Below, in pieces: positions 30,357-39,157 of a stretch of DNA of 64,000 nucleotides. Below the pieces are notes generated by a model. The model saw nothing but the letters and a program-made list of their open reading frames with translations. It was not told where the DNA came from and did no database searches. The position numbers and the translations under genes are program-made. The stretch is from CAYQVW01 sp964421245 (lineage in GTDB: Bacteria > Margulisbacteria > WOR-1 > XYC2-FULL-46-14), in the NCBI GenBank assembly GCA_964421245.1, contig CAYQVW010000001.1, positions 186,001 through 250,000 of the forward strand, written 5' to 3'. The first letter of the stretch is position 1. Each line of letters opens with the position of its first letter.

Positions 30357-31970
30357 GTGTTAAAGAACAAAAATTTAATCGGCTTTGTTGTGATTTTTTT
30401 GTTGGGATTGATTTCAGTTGTCTTAGCTTATAATTACCTTGTTGTGCCACGTGATGTTTTTTATTGGGATGAATCTCACCACGCTTTTTATGGTTTACTA
30501 ATTTTTGACGATTTAAAAAGCTTAAATTGGGATAAATTCTGGATAGATACTGGCAAACAAACGCTTTGGTGTTTTTTGCATTCGTGGTTTTTGGGGATAT
30601 GGTTTTTGTTATTTGGCATGTCTTTTTCCTCAGCAAGAGCGATGAGTCTTTTCTTCTTTTTTGGTTCAATAATTTTAACCTATTTAATTGCAATAAGGAT
30701 AAATCGAGAAAAAGGTTGGATAATTGGAATTATTGCTTCTATCCTTATGATTTTGTCGCCAATTATTCTTGATATGGCTAGCGCTTGCATGATTGAAGCG
30801 TTAAGTGTCTTTTTCGCGCTTTTGTTTGTGTTTGTCTATCTGATAGCTTTAGAGAAACAAAAAACCGGTTATTTCTTTTTGGTTGGGATAACTTTGGGGA
30901 TATTGACACTTACAAAATATCAATATGGTGCTCTTTTTGGGTTTGCTGTTGCGGTATTGGCTTTGTGGGAGTTTTGGGGAAATAGAGAGATTATTAAAGA
31001 ATGGTTTTTGAGATATTTGTCTTTCCTTTTGGGAGCTATAATCGTTACTGCTCTGTGGTTTTTAACCCCGCCGGCAGAAAAGAAAATTAGAATGGTTTTT
31101 TGGTCGTTTGAACAGGCTGGAATAGTTGGGGAGAAATTGTCATTTTTTGAGAGAATTATCGATTATCCTATGATAATCTTAAATTATTATAGTTTTTCCT
31201 ATTTAATAGGGATATTGTTGTTTATTTCTTTGATCTATGTGTCTGCATATTTTATAAAAAAACAAATTAATTTGCGCATCCTGGTAATTTTAATTATCAT
31301 TCCCTTAATATTATCCACTATCATTGGGCATCATGAGGCTAGGTATATTTCTGTTTTTGTTCCCTTAATGTATGTATTATTTGGATTTATGTTGATTGAT
31401 CTTTTTGGGAAGATTAAGCAATCATCTTTGCTTCTAAGAAGATGGATATATGTGGGAGGTATTTTAGTTTGCTTGTTTTTATGCTATGAACTTTTTCAAT
31501 TTCCACAAAAAGCTTTTTCGCATGTTTATAATCAATATCCAGTTATCAATAGGCCTTTTGATACTGAAAGAAAGAACAATCTTGAAGATGTTCTTAATTT
31601 CTTTTATGATGCTATTCCGCCGGGAGAAAGTGTTTCTGTCGGTTTTTCCGGTCATTATCTAACTCCCTATAACTTAGCTTTCCATTTTAATAAAAGATTC
31701 ATTTTCTACTCATCCTTTATGATCAAGGACCCAAATTTTTTTAAAAGTAGGTATTTTATAACTGTCGAGGTGCCAAGAGAGGAGCCTTATTATTGGCCAT
31801 ACCAAGATGGGCATTTTTGGCCAGAAAATATTCGTTGGAATAAGTTTTTAAATAAAATCGAGCAAGAGGGGAAAATTAAATTGTATGAACAGAAAGAATT
31901 TTCCAATTTGAGAATAACAGCAAAAATCTACGTAAACGCAGCTTACAGCAACAAGAGTTGGTTAAAATAA
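30357..31970 (+). CDS. GT-C family membrane glycosyltransferase (ArnT/PMT-like)
   Basis: A 537-residue protein with about ten membrane helices and a soluble C-terminal part from about residue 390. Just after the first helix, YWDESHHAFYG carries the acidic pair typical of the first extracytoplasmic loop of GT-C enzymes of the ArnT/PMT/GT39 group, which use polyprenyl-phosphate sugars on the outer face of the membrane. The acceptor is unknown. The start is a GTG at 30357, directly after an extended -10 box, so translation from a leaderless GTG is likely. Confidence 0.82.
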   Translation: MLKNKNLIGFVVIFLLGLISVVLAYNYLVVPRDVFYWDESHHAFYGLLIFDDLKSLNWDKFWIDTGKQTLWCFLHSWFLGIWFLLFGMSFSSARAMSLFFFFGSIILTYLIAIRINREKGWIIGIIASILMILSPIILDMASACMIEALSVFFALLFVFVYLIALEKQKTGYFFLVGITLGILTLTKYQYGALFGFAVAVLALWEFWGNREIIKEWFLRYLSFLLGAIIVTALWFLTPPAEKKIRMVFWSFEQAGIVGEKLSFFERIIDYPMIILNYYSFSYLIGILLFISLIYVSAYFIKKQINLRILVILIIIPLILSTIIGHHEARYISVFVPLMYVLFGFMLIDLFGKIKQSSLLLRRWIYVGGILVCLFLCYELFQFPQKAFSHVYNQYPVINRPFDTERKNNLEDVLNFFYDAIPPGESVSVGFSGHYLTPYNLAFHFNKRFIFYSSFMIKDPNFFKSRYFITVEVPREEPYYWPYQDGHFWPENIRWNKFLNKIEQEGKIKLYEQKEFSNLRITAKIYVNAAYSNKSWLK

Positions 31971-31983
31971 CCCCTTTTTTTGT

Positions 31984-32012
31984 TTGACAGGGTGGTTGCC
32001 ATGTCCTATAAT
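31984..32012 (+). promoter_or_regulatory. Consensus sigma70 promoter of the polysaccharide locus
   Basis: TTGACA (31984-31989), exactly 17 bases, TATAAT (32007-32012): both hexamers are perfect consensus. It is expected to be strong unless repressed, and it directly abuts an operator-like inverted repeat. Confidence 0.85.
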
Positions 32013-32041
32013 GTTCATATATTGAACAAACATTGAACATT
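32013..32041 (+). promoter_or_regulatory. Operator-like GTTCA/TGAAC half-sites
   Basis: GTTCA (32013-32017) and TGAAC (32023-32027) form a 15-base inverted repeat immediately after the -10 box; a third half-site TGAAC lies at 32034-32038, making a second inverted pairing with AATGTTCA. It covers the expected transcription start, ideal for repression by the adjacent winged-helix regulator. Confidence 0.7.
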
Positions 32042-32057
32042 GAGGTGAATTTTCCTG

Positions 32058-32603
32058 ATGGTCAACGAAAATGAACTGAAAATTATTGACGAAATTGCCC
32101 AAAAAAATGACCTCACCCAGCGTCAAATTTCACAAAATACCGCTTTGTCTTTAGGAGCGGTTAATATTATAATCAAACGTTTAATTGAGCGCGGAGTAAT
32201 TAAAACCCAGGGCTTAAACTCCAAAAAAACAGAGTATATGCTGACTCCCAAAGGTTTTTCTGAAAAAGCAAAAAAATCTTATGAATATGTACGAAAAACG
32301 GTAAATTTAGTTAAACAGATGCGTGATCAGATTGCGGTGATTGTTTTTGACGAGATACGTAATGGACAAAAGAAGTTTATAATCATGGGTGATGATGATT
32401 TGGCTGATCTGATTGAACTTGCCTTGAAAGGCTTTGACTATCAAAGAGTACAAAAAATCGAACAAATTAAAGATAAGGATGCTTTAGTTTTATTAGGAGA
32501 AAAGAAGTTTAAAACCAATGGTTTTCGTGTGCTGAATATTGCTGAAAAATTGGGTAAGGCATATTGGGGGACCAATTATCATCCTGAGAGGAATTTGTCT
32601 TGA
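32058..32603 (+). CDS. Winged helix-turn-helix (MarR-type) regulator of the polysaccharide locus
   Basis: A 181-residue protein. Residues about 5-75 form a winged HTH: DEIAQKNDLTQRQISQNTALSLGAVNIIIKRLIERGVIK followed by a wing near YMLTPKGF. It resembles the exopolysaccharide-associated MarR-like regulators. The C-terminal half (about 90-181) includes an alpha/beta segment, FIIMGDDDLADLIELALKGF, that might sense a ligand. GAGGTGA is 8 bases before the ATG. It is the first gene of the locus behind the strong promoter and operator, so autoregulation is likely. Its stop overlaps the next start by 4 bases. Confidence 0.82.
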   Translation: MVNENELKIIDEIAQKNDLTQRQISQNTALSLGAVNIIIKRLIERGVIKTQGLNSKKTEYMLTPKGFSEKAKKSYEYVRKTVNLVKQMRDQIAVIVFDEIRNGQKKFIIMGDDDLADLIELALKGFDYQRVQKIEQIKDKDALVLLGEKKFKTNGFRVLNIAEKLGKAYWGTNYHPERNLS

Positions 32604-33592
32604 TAATATCAAAAACTCCGGTAAGGCTTAGCTTTTTTGGTGGTGGAACCGATTATCCAGAGTATTTTGATCGTGAAGGTGGTGCTGTCCTTGGAACCGC
32701 GATCGATAAACACGTTTATGTTAGCGTAAATAGGCTAAGTGAGTTTTTTGAATATAAAATACGGGTAGGATATTCAAAAGCAGAACTGGTTAATGGTGTT
32801 GATGAGATAGTTCACCCAAGTGTAAGGGAAACGCTAAAACACCGAAAAATTACTGGCAATCTTGACATACATATCTTTGCTGATCTTCCGGCACGTACTG
32901 GTCTTGGGTCTTCATCTTCTTTTACGGTTGGCCTTTTATCAGCACTAAACGCTTTGGAAGGGAAAAGGACCACTCCACAGCAGCTGGCAGAAGAAGCCAT
33001 TTATATAGAACAAAAGCTTATTAGAGAAAATGTTGGGTGCCAGGATCAAATGCATGCTGCATATGGTGGGTTTAATATTATTGAGTTTGGGAAAGATAGC
33101 ATAAAAGTTAGGCCATTAGATATTTCTGATAAAAAAATAGCGTTTCTAAACGATTCAATGATGGTCTTTTACACGGGAGCAACCAGATATGCTAGTGAAA
33201 TATTGGAAGAACAAATTAGAAAGACAAAAAGTTCAGAGAATGATAAATGTTTAAAGAGAATGTATCAGATGGTTTTTGAAGCAGAAAGAATTATTAAAGG
33301 GGAAAATGGAGACGTGATGATCAGAGAGTTGGGTGAACTATTAGATGAAAATTGGAAACTTAAGAAGAGTCTTTCTAGTAAGATAACCAATGATTCAATT
33401 GATGGTATCTACAACGAGGCGGTTAATGCTGGGGCTTTTGGTGGTAAATTGTCAGGAGCAGGCAATGGGGGCTTTTTGTTCTTTCTTGTACCAAAAGACA
33501 AAAAGGATGCAGTGAGGGCCGCTTTATCCCCGCTGTTGGAAGTCCATTTTAACTTTGAAAAAGAGGGGTCAAAAATTATTTATGAAAAATAA
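32600..33592 (+). CDS. GHMP-family sugar kinase (heptose-7-phosphate kinase, HddA-like)
   Basis: A 330-residue GHMP kinase. Motifs: TPVRLSFFGGGTDYPEYF at the N-terminus, the ATP-binding PARTGLGSSSSFTVGLLSAL, and motif 3 GAFGGKLSGAGNGGFLFF. This group phosphorylates C1 of D-glycero-alpha-D-manno-heptose 7-phosphate on the way to GDP-heptose, or makes related sugar-1-phosphates. The gmhA-like isomerase and HAD phosphatase in the same locus support a heptose route. It starts with TTG overlapping the regulator stop (TTGA). Confidence 0.88.
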   Translation: MIISKTPVRLSFFGGGTDYPEYFDREGGAVLGTAIDKHVYVSVNRLSEFFEYKIRVGYSKAELVNGVDEIVHPSVRETLKHRKITGNLDIHIFADLPARTGLGSSSSFTVGLLSALNALEGKRTTPQQLAEEAIYIEQKLIRENVGCQDQMHAAYGGFNIIEFGKDSIKVRPLDISDKKIAFLNDSMMVFYTGATRYASEILEEQIRKTKSSENDKCLKRMYQMVFEAERIIKGENGDVMIRELGELLDENWKLKKSLSSKITNDSIDGIYNEAVNAGAFGGKLSGAGNGGFLFFLVPKDKKDAVRAALSPLLEVHFNFEKEGSKIIYEK

Positions 33593-34496
33593 AGTTTTAG
33601 TAACCGGCGGTGCCGGATATATTGGTTCAATTTTAGTTCCAGCGTTATTAAATGAAGGGTACAAAGTTACTGTGATCGATTCTCTAATGTATGGTCAAAC
33701 TCCTCCGCGTGAAGACTTTATACTGGGAGATATTTGTGATGAAGCATTAGTAAATTCTCTCCTTCCAAAATTTGACATTATTATTCCTCTGGCTGCAATT
33801 GTCGGTATGCCGGCCTGTAAGAAAAATCCAAAAAGCTGGCAGATAAATTACGATGCCAATATGAATATTGTTAGGAAAACAACTTCTAAACAAAAAGTGA
33901 TCTATCCGACTACTAATAGTGGTTATGGGATTGGAGAGAAGGATAAATTTTGCACCGAGGAAACGCCCCTTCGGCCAGTATCGGATTATGGTAAAGCTAA
34001 GGTGGAAGTTGAAAATGCTTGGCTTAAAAAAGGAAATGCGATTACTTTCCGCTTAGCCACAGTTTTTGGTATGAGTCCTAGGATGAGGTTAGATCTTTTA
34101 GTTAATGATTTTACCTATAAGGCCTACAAGGATGGTTGCATTGAATTGTTTGAAGAACATTTCAGGAGAAATTATATACATATAAGAGATGTTGCTGCTG
34201 CTTTTATTTTTGGCCTGAAAAACTTTGAAAAGATGAAAAGTCAGACATATAATGTTGGACTAAGCTCGGCTAATCTTACCAAGCGCCAGCTTTGTGAAAA
34301 AATAAAAGAATATCTGCCTAAGTTGGACATACGATCGTCTGCTACGGGGAAAGATCCTGATAAAAGAGATTATCTTGTAAGCAACGAAAAGATTGAGTCA
34401 CTTGGATGGAAGCCTAAATATTCCCTAGATGATGGCATAGAAGAATTGCTGAAAGGGTACAAAATTTTACCAGAGGGTAAATTTGGCAATGTCTAA
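33582..34496 (+). CDS. NAD-dependent sugar epimerase/dehydratase (extended SDR)
   Basis: A 304-residue extended SDR: VTGGAGYIGSIL for NAD(P) binding, PTTNSGYG at the catalytic Ser/Thr position and DYGKAKVEVE for YxxxK. It acts on a nucleotide-activated sugar; which one cannot be told. I use the ATG at 33582, which places the glycine motif near the N-terminus; it overlaps the kinase gene by 11 bases. It is most like the epimerase at 43972 (shared YGxGE/YGIKE and FRLATVFG/LRPATVCG layouts). Confidence 0.85.
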   Translation: MKNKVLVTGGAGYIGSILVPALLNEGYKVTVIDSLMYGQTPPREDFILGDICDEALVNSLLPKFDIIIPLAAIVGMPACKKNPKSWQINYDANMNIVRKTTSKQKVIYPTTNSGYGIGEKDKFCTEETPLRPVSDYGKAKVEVENAWLKKGNAITFRLATVFGMSPRMRLDLLVNDFTYKAYKDGCIELFEEHFRRNYIHIRDVAAAFIFGLKNFEKMKSQTYNVGLSSANLTKRQLCEKIKEYLPKLDIRSSATGKDPDKRDYLVSNEKIESLGWKPKYSLDDGIEELLKGYKILPEGKFGNV

Positions 34497-35487
34497 GAAA
34501 GCAATTATAACCGGTGGTGCCGGATTTATCGGAAGTCATTTAACTGAAGCGCTCTTAAATAAGGGTTTTGAGGTGGTCATAATTGATAACTTGTCTACAG
34601 GCAGAAAACAAAATATCGAACAGTTTTTATCTAATCCGAAACTAACTTTTGTTGAAGCTGATATAAATGACCGTGATTCAATTAAGAAATTCTTTAAAGA
34701 TACTGATTATGTGTTTCATATGGCGGCTTTAGCCGATATTGTTCCATCAATTGTAAATCCAACTGAATATCACAAAGCAAATGTTGATGGAACATTAAAT
34801 ATTTTGGAAGTTGTACGTGAAGTCTGTCCCAATCTTAAAAAGTTTCTTTATACCGCATCTTCATCTTGCTATGGAATTCCGGACAACTATCCAACTTCGG
34901 AAGGTGCAGAAATTCGTTCAGAGTATCCTTATGCTGTGACAAAATACTTAGGAGAAGAAATAGCTCTAAGCTGGTCTAAGATTTATAAACTTCCGGTTGT
35001 TTCATTGCGTCTATTTAATGTATATGGACCAAAATCAAGGACTTCTGGTACTTATGGAGCCGTTTTTGGTGTCTTTCTGGCACAGAAACTGGCTAATAAG
35101 CCCTTTACTGTAGTTGGTGATGGTAAGCAGACCCGCGATTTTACTTTTGTAACGGATGTTGTTTCTGCCTTTATCACAGCGGCAGAATCAGATCTTTCAG
35201 GAGAGATTTTTAATGTTGGCAGCGGAAACACTTATAGCGTTAATAAACTGGTTGAGCTTCTGGGAGGGGAAATAACATATATTCCAAAGCGTCCGGGGGA
35301 ACCCGATTGTACCTATGCTGATACTTCAAAAATCAGAAAAAAATTAAATTGGAATCCTAAAGTTAGTTTTGAGCAAGGAGTAAAAATTCTATTGGACAAT
35401 ATTGATTATTGGAGCAAGGCTCCGGTTTGGACACCGGATAAAATAAAAGAGGCAACCAAGGATTGGTTTGCCTATCTTTCAAAATAA
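34489..35487 (+). CDS. UDP-glucose/UDP-GlcNAc 4-epimerase-like SDR
   Basis: A 332-residue extended SDR: TGGAGFIGSHLTEALL, the MAALADIVPSIVNP segment, TASSSCYG and YPYAVTKYLGEE (YxxxK). Overall it is closest to the GalE/WbpP type that epimerises C4 of UDP-hexoses and UDP-HexNAc. The ATG at 34489 overlaps the preceding stop by 8 bases; a TTG two codons earlier is possible but less likely. The following gene begins 10 bases downstream behind GGGG. Confidence 0.86.
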   Translation: MSKKAIITGGAGFIGSHLTEALLNKGFEVVIIDNLSTGRKQNIEQFLSNPKLTFVEADINDRDSIKKFFKDTDYVFHMAALADIVPSIVNPTEYHKANVDGTLNILEVVREVCPNLKKFLYTASSSCYGIPDNYPTSEGAEIRSEYPYAVTKYLGEEIALSWSKIYKLPVVSLRLFNVYGPKSRTSGTYGAVFGVFLAQKLANKPFTVVGDGKQTRDFTFVTDVVSAFITAAESDLSGEIFNVGSGNTYSVNKLVELLGGEITYIPKRPGEPDCTYADTSKIRKKLNWNPKVSFEQGVKILLDNIDYWSKAPVWTPDKIKEATKDWFAYLSK

Positions 35488-35497
35488 GGGGAATTAG

Positions 35498-37027
35498 ATG
35501 GAAAAAATACTTAAAAAGATTAAGCCAATTAAAGAATTAAAAGAAATTCTTCTGAAAAAGAAAAAATTGGGAAAGAAGATCGTTCATTGTCATGGGGTAT
35601 TTGATCTGGTTCATCCAGGACATATTCGTCATTTGGCAGCTGCAAAAAAGGAAGGAGATCTTCTTGTTGTTACAATTACAGCCGACAAATATGTTAAGCG
35701 AGGGCCAGGAAGACCAATTTTTAACGAAAATTTAAGGTCAGAGACTTTGGCTGCAATCTCAGCTGTTGATTATGTGGCAATAGATTTTAATTCAACAGCA
35801 GAAGATGCAATCAAGACTATTCAACCAGATGTTTATGTAAAAGGACAGGAATATGAGAAGAAAGATAAGGATTTGACTGGAAAAATTTATGATGAAGAAG
35901 CAGCGGTTAAATCGGTTGGAGGAAGATTGGCCTTTACTTATGATATAACTTTTAGCTCATCAAAATTAATTAATGAGTATCTTGATGTTTTTCCAAAAGA
36001 GACTCGCAAATACCTTAAGAATATTTCAAAAAAATATCCAATTGATGTTATATCTGAAAAAATCAAATCAGCAAAAAAGTTAAAAACATTGGTTATTGGT
36101 GATGCAATAATAGACCAGTATCATTACTGTGAATCGATGGGTCGTTCACTAAAGGAGCACTTGGTTGTAAGTAAATATCTATCCGAAGAATCATTTCCTG
36201 GAGGGGTATTTGCAACGGCAAATAATACTGCAGAAGTTTGTGGTCAGGTTGATTTAGTCACTGTCTTGGGTAAAAAGGATACTCATGAGGAATTTATTCG
36301 CAACAGCCTTCATCCAAACATAAAACCACATTTCTTTTATCGAGAAGATGCTCCAACAACTGTTAAGAGAAGATTTGTTCAAAATGTTTCAAAGCAAAAG
36401 ATATCTCAGGTTTGTTACATTGATGATTCCCCTTTATCGGATGAGTTGAATAAAAATATTATTAAATATCTTGAGAAAAATGTATCTAATTATGATGTGG
36501 TAATTGTTTCTGATTTTGGTCATGGCTTAATTAGTAAAAAGCTAATAGATTTATTAACCAAAAAGGCAAAATATTTGGCCTTGAATGTTCAAACTAATAG
36601 TGCAAACACTGGGTTTAATTTGGCGACAAAGTACAAATGCTCTGATTATGTATCGATAGATGAACCGGAAATAAGATTAGCTGCACGAGATAAACATGGT
36701 AACTTGGAAAAAATCATGAAAAGTATGTTAACTCAGCTTAATTGCAAGAATTTAATGGTTACACGCGGACCTCAAGGGTCTCTAAGTTATAGTAAAGAGT
36801 ATGGTTTCCATAAAACCCCGGCTTTTGCCTCAAAGATTATTGATGCGGTCGGAGCAGGGGATGCTTTTTTTGCTTATACTGCTCCTTGTGCGAAATTAGG
36901 TTTTTCGCAGGATTTGACCTCTTTTATTGGGAATGCAGTTGGGGCTTTGGCGGTCCAAATTATTTGTAATCGATCTCCGGTAGCGGTGGTTGATCTTATG
37001 AAATATATAACGAGGTTATTAAAATGA
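35498..37027 (+). CDS. HldE-like fusion in reversed order: nucleotidyltransferase then PfkB kinase
   Basis: A 509-residue bifunctional protein. Residues about 25-160 are a cytidylyltransferase-type domain with HGVFDLVHPGHIRHL (HPGH at 39-42) and RSETLAAISAVDYV. Residues about 175-509 are a ribokinase/PfkB domain with GDAIIDQY, and the catalytic DAVGAGDAFFAY near 449-460. Classical HldE/RfaE has the kinase first and the adenylyltransferase second; here the order is inverted. The likely role is heptose-7-phosphate phosphorylation and ADP-heptose formation, or an analogous sugar. It overlaps the isomerase gene by 4 bases. Confidence 0.85.
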   Translation: MEKILKKIKPIKELKEILLKKKKLGKKIVHCHGVFDLVHPGHIRHLAAAKKEGDLLVVTITADKYVKRGPGRPIFNENLRSETLAAISAVDYVAIDFNSTAEDAIKTIQPDVYVKGQEYEKKDKDLTGKIYDEEAAVKSVGGRLAFTYDITFSSSKLINEYLDVFPKETRKYLKNISKKYPIDVISEKIKSAKKLKTLVIGDAIIDQYHYCESMGRSLKEHLVVSKYLSEESFPGGVFATANNTAEVCGQVDLVTVLGKKDTHEEFIRNSLHPNIKPHFFYREDAPTTVKRRFVQNVSKQKISQVCYIDDSPLSDELNKNIIKYLEKNVSNYDVVIVSDFGHGLISKKLIDLLTKKAKYLALNVQTNSANTGFNLATKYKCSDYVSIDEPEIRLAARDKHGNLEKIMKSMLTQLNCKNLMVTRGPQGSLSYSKEYGFHKTPAFASKIIDAVGAGDAFFAYTAPCAKLGFSQDLTSFIGNAVGALAVQIICNRSPVAVVDLMKYITRLLK

Positions 37028-37569
37028 CAATATCAAAATGCTACGATGAACTAAAGGGTTTTATCAATCAGATTCAAACAGATGAAGCAAAGGTCAAAAG
37101 CGCGATAGAAGTTATTCTGTCTGCAAAAAAAGTTATCTTTATCGGCAATGGAGCTAGTGCGGCAATTGCAAGCCACATGGCAGCCGATTACTCTAAAAAT
37201 GGTAAAATCCCGGCAATTACTTTCAATGACTCGGCCCTTCTAACCTGTGTAAGTAACGATTGTGGTTATCAGAATGTTTTTAAAAAACCAATCGAGTTGT
37301 TTGCGGAGCAGGGAGATGTTTTAATTGCAATTTCTAGTTCCGGAAAATCAGAAAACATCATAAATGGGGCAGAAGCGGCAAAATCAAAAGGCTGTAAAGT
37401 AATAACTCTATCTGGTTTTTCTGCAGATAATCCGCTTTCAAAACTCGGGGATATAAATTTTTACGTTCCATCAGATAAATATAGTCATGTAGAAATAATT
37501 CATCATTCAATTTGTCACTATATGTTGGATATTATAATGTCAGAAGGAAAAAACAAACGTGAAGATTAA
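37024..37569 (+). CDS. SIS-domain phosphosugar isomerase (GmhA-like)
   Basis: A 181-residue SIS protein, the size of GmhA: FIGNGASAAIASHMAADYSK, LTCVSNDCGYQNVFKKPIE, and ISSSGKSENIINGAEAAKSKG, with a late EIIHHSICHYMLD helix. GmhA converts sedoheptulose-7-phosphate to D-glycero-D-manno-heptose-7-phosphate. With the kinase, HldE-like and HAD genes it completes a plausible heptose route. The DiaA-type DNA-replication SIS proteins are similar, but the context favours GmhA. Confidence 0.87.
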   Translation: MTISKCYDELKGFINQIQTDEAKVKSAIEVILSAKKVIFIGNGASAAIASHMAADYSKNGKIPAITFNDSALLTCVSNDCGYQNVFKKPIELFAEQGDVLIAISSSGKSENIINGAEAAKSKGCKVITLSGFSADNPLSKLGDINFYVPSDKYSHVEIIHHSICHYMLDIIMSEGKNKRED

Positions 37570-38134
37570 TAACGTAGGAATTGACTTTGATAATACAATT
37601 ATAATTTATGATGATGTTTTTCATAAATATGCTGTCCAACTTGGTCTTGTTTCTCCTGAAATAGAGAAAAACAAGCAGGTTATTCGTGATGCAATAAGAA
37701 TGCTGCCAAAGGGCAATGATAAATGGACAGAGCTGCAGGGGTTGGTATATGGAAATTATATTGGAGAAGCTAGGCTGGCCGATGGAGTAGGGCAATTTTT
37801 ATTAATCTGCAGAGAAGAGTCCATTAAAGTATCAATAATTAGTCATAAAACTGTTTATCCTGCGATAGGTTCCAAGGTTAATTTGCAAGAAGCAGCAAAA
37901 GAATGGATAGAGTTGAATGGGTTTTATTCGAAATATGGTTTATCTCCGGAAGACGTTGTCTTTGAAGAAACGCTTGAAGGGAAATTATCACAAATAAAGA
38001 ACAGAGGCTGTTCCCATTTTATTGATGATTTATCTGAAGTGTTGTTTCATCCAAATTTTCCTGTTGGTGTTAAAAAAATATTGTATTCACAATCAGCAGG
38101 TTGGGAAGATATTCGCAGCCATCTATTTAAATAA
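37559..38134 (+). CDS. HAD-superfamily hydrolase
   Basis: A 191-residue protein with HAD motif I as GIDFDNTI (DxDxT) near the N-terminus, a motif II Ser in VSIISHK, and the acidic motif IV HFIDDLSE. It could be the heptose bisphosphate phosphatase of this locus, replacing the unrelated-length GmhB, which is inference. It starts with GTG at 37559 and overlaps the isomerase gene by 11 bases. Confidence 0.78.
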   Translation: MKINNVGIDFDNTIIIYDDVFHKYAVQLGLVSPEIEKNKQVIRDAIRMLPKGNDKWTELQGLVYGNYIGEARLADGVGQFLLICREESIKVSIISHKTVYPAIGSKVNLQEAAKEWIELNGFYSKYGLSPEDVVFEETLEGKLSQIKNRGCSHFIDDLSEVLFHPNFPVGVKKILYSQSAGWEDIRSHLFK

Positions 38135-38135
38135 A

Positions 38136-39155
38136 ATGAAAGAAATTTTAAATCAAATATTGAAAGATAAAACAGGTGAGGAGATACTCGAATTTAATGG
38201 GATAAAAGATGGTGTTAACAGTATCGCCCATATAATTCTAACGGACCAAAACAACAAATATCTGGTTAAACAATATATTGTCAGAAAAGCCGATAGGCGC
38301 GACCGGCTAGCGACAGAATTTTACGGTCTTTCTTTTCTCTGGAACAATAGTATCCATGTTGTGCCTCGGCCTGTTTGTATGGATCAGGAGAAAAATATTG
38401 GTATTTACGAATTTATTAATGGTAAGAAACTTAAGGCTGAGGAGATTGGTTTGGGCGAAGTAAAATTGGCTGCCGATTTTTTGAAAAAATTACATTTGTT
38501 GGGCGACAAAAAAGATGCTGACAAACAACCAGTTGCTTCGGAAGCCTGTTATACGATAAAAGCTTATATTGATCATCTCGAAGGACGATTGACGCGCTTA
38601 CAAGGAGTAAGTCGGAAAAACAAGATGCTTCATTCTTTCCTAGAGGGTGAATTGATTCCCTTTTTTACCAAAATCAAGCAATTTGTAATTACTGAGGCAA
38701 CTAGCCGGCGGCTTGATCTAAATCATGAGCTTGATAGTTGCGAAAAAACATTGAGTCCTTCTGATTTTGGCTTTCACAATATTATTAAGCGACATGATGG
38801 TGTACTCTGTTTCATTGATTTTGAGTACTATGGTTGGGACGATCCAGCAAAGTTGATAGCCGATTTCTATCTACAGCCGGCAGTTCCGGTGCCGGATATT
38901 TGTCGGGAAGCGTTTTTTAACGAGATCATTAGGTATTATGCAAAGGATACTAATCTGGCTAAGAGATTGCCGCTGGTTTATCTTCTATTGGCTATAAAAT
39001 GGTCCTTGATTATGCTGAATGATTTTCTTTATTTTTCTGATAGTGATGAGGAAACTAAAAGAAGATTAATTAAACAAATTGAGAAAGCAAAAAATAAGCT
39101 TGATAAGACAAGAGAGGAGTTTTTGGGGAAAGCCTTTCCGCTTTCTTTAAATTAA
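38136..39155 (+). CDS. Aminoglycoside phosphotransferase-like sugar/choline kinase family protein
   Basis: A 339-residue APH/ChoK-fold protein. The catalytic loop SPSDFGFHNII has Asp and Asn in place, followed by the metal motif FIDFEYYGWDDP, so the active site looks intact in contrast to the protein at 21408. The N-lobe Lys is in YLVKQYI. Such proteins in polysaccharide loci may phosphorylate sugars. I start it at the ATG at 38136, one base after the HAD stop; no clear Shine-Dalgarno is visible. Confidence 0.78.
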   Translation: MKEILNQILKDKTGEEILEFNGIKDGVNSIAHIILTDQNNKYLVKQYIVRKADRRDRLATEFYGLSFLWNNSIHVVPRPVCMDQEKNIGIYEFINGKKLKAEEIGLGEVKLAADFLKKLHLLGDKKDADKQPVASEACYTIKAYIDHLEGRLTRLQGVSRKNKMLHSFLEGELIPFFTKIKQFVITEATSRRLDLNHELDSCEKTLSPSDFGFHNIIKRHDGVLCFIDFEYYGWDDPAKLIADFYLQPAVPVPDICREAFFNEIIRYYAKDTNLAKRLPLVYLLLAIKWSLIMLNDFLYFSDSDEETKRRLIKQIEKAKNKLDKTREEFLGKAFPLSLN

Positions 39156-39157
39156 AA

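Noticed and set aside
31971..31983. Terminator after the GT-C gene (run of T)
   Set aside because: A short T-run is present but no stem precedes it.
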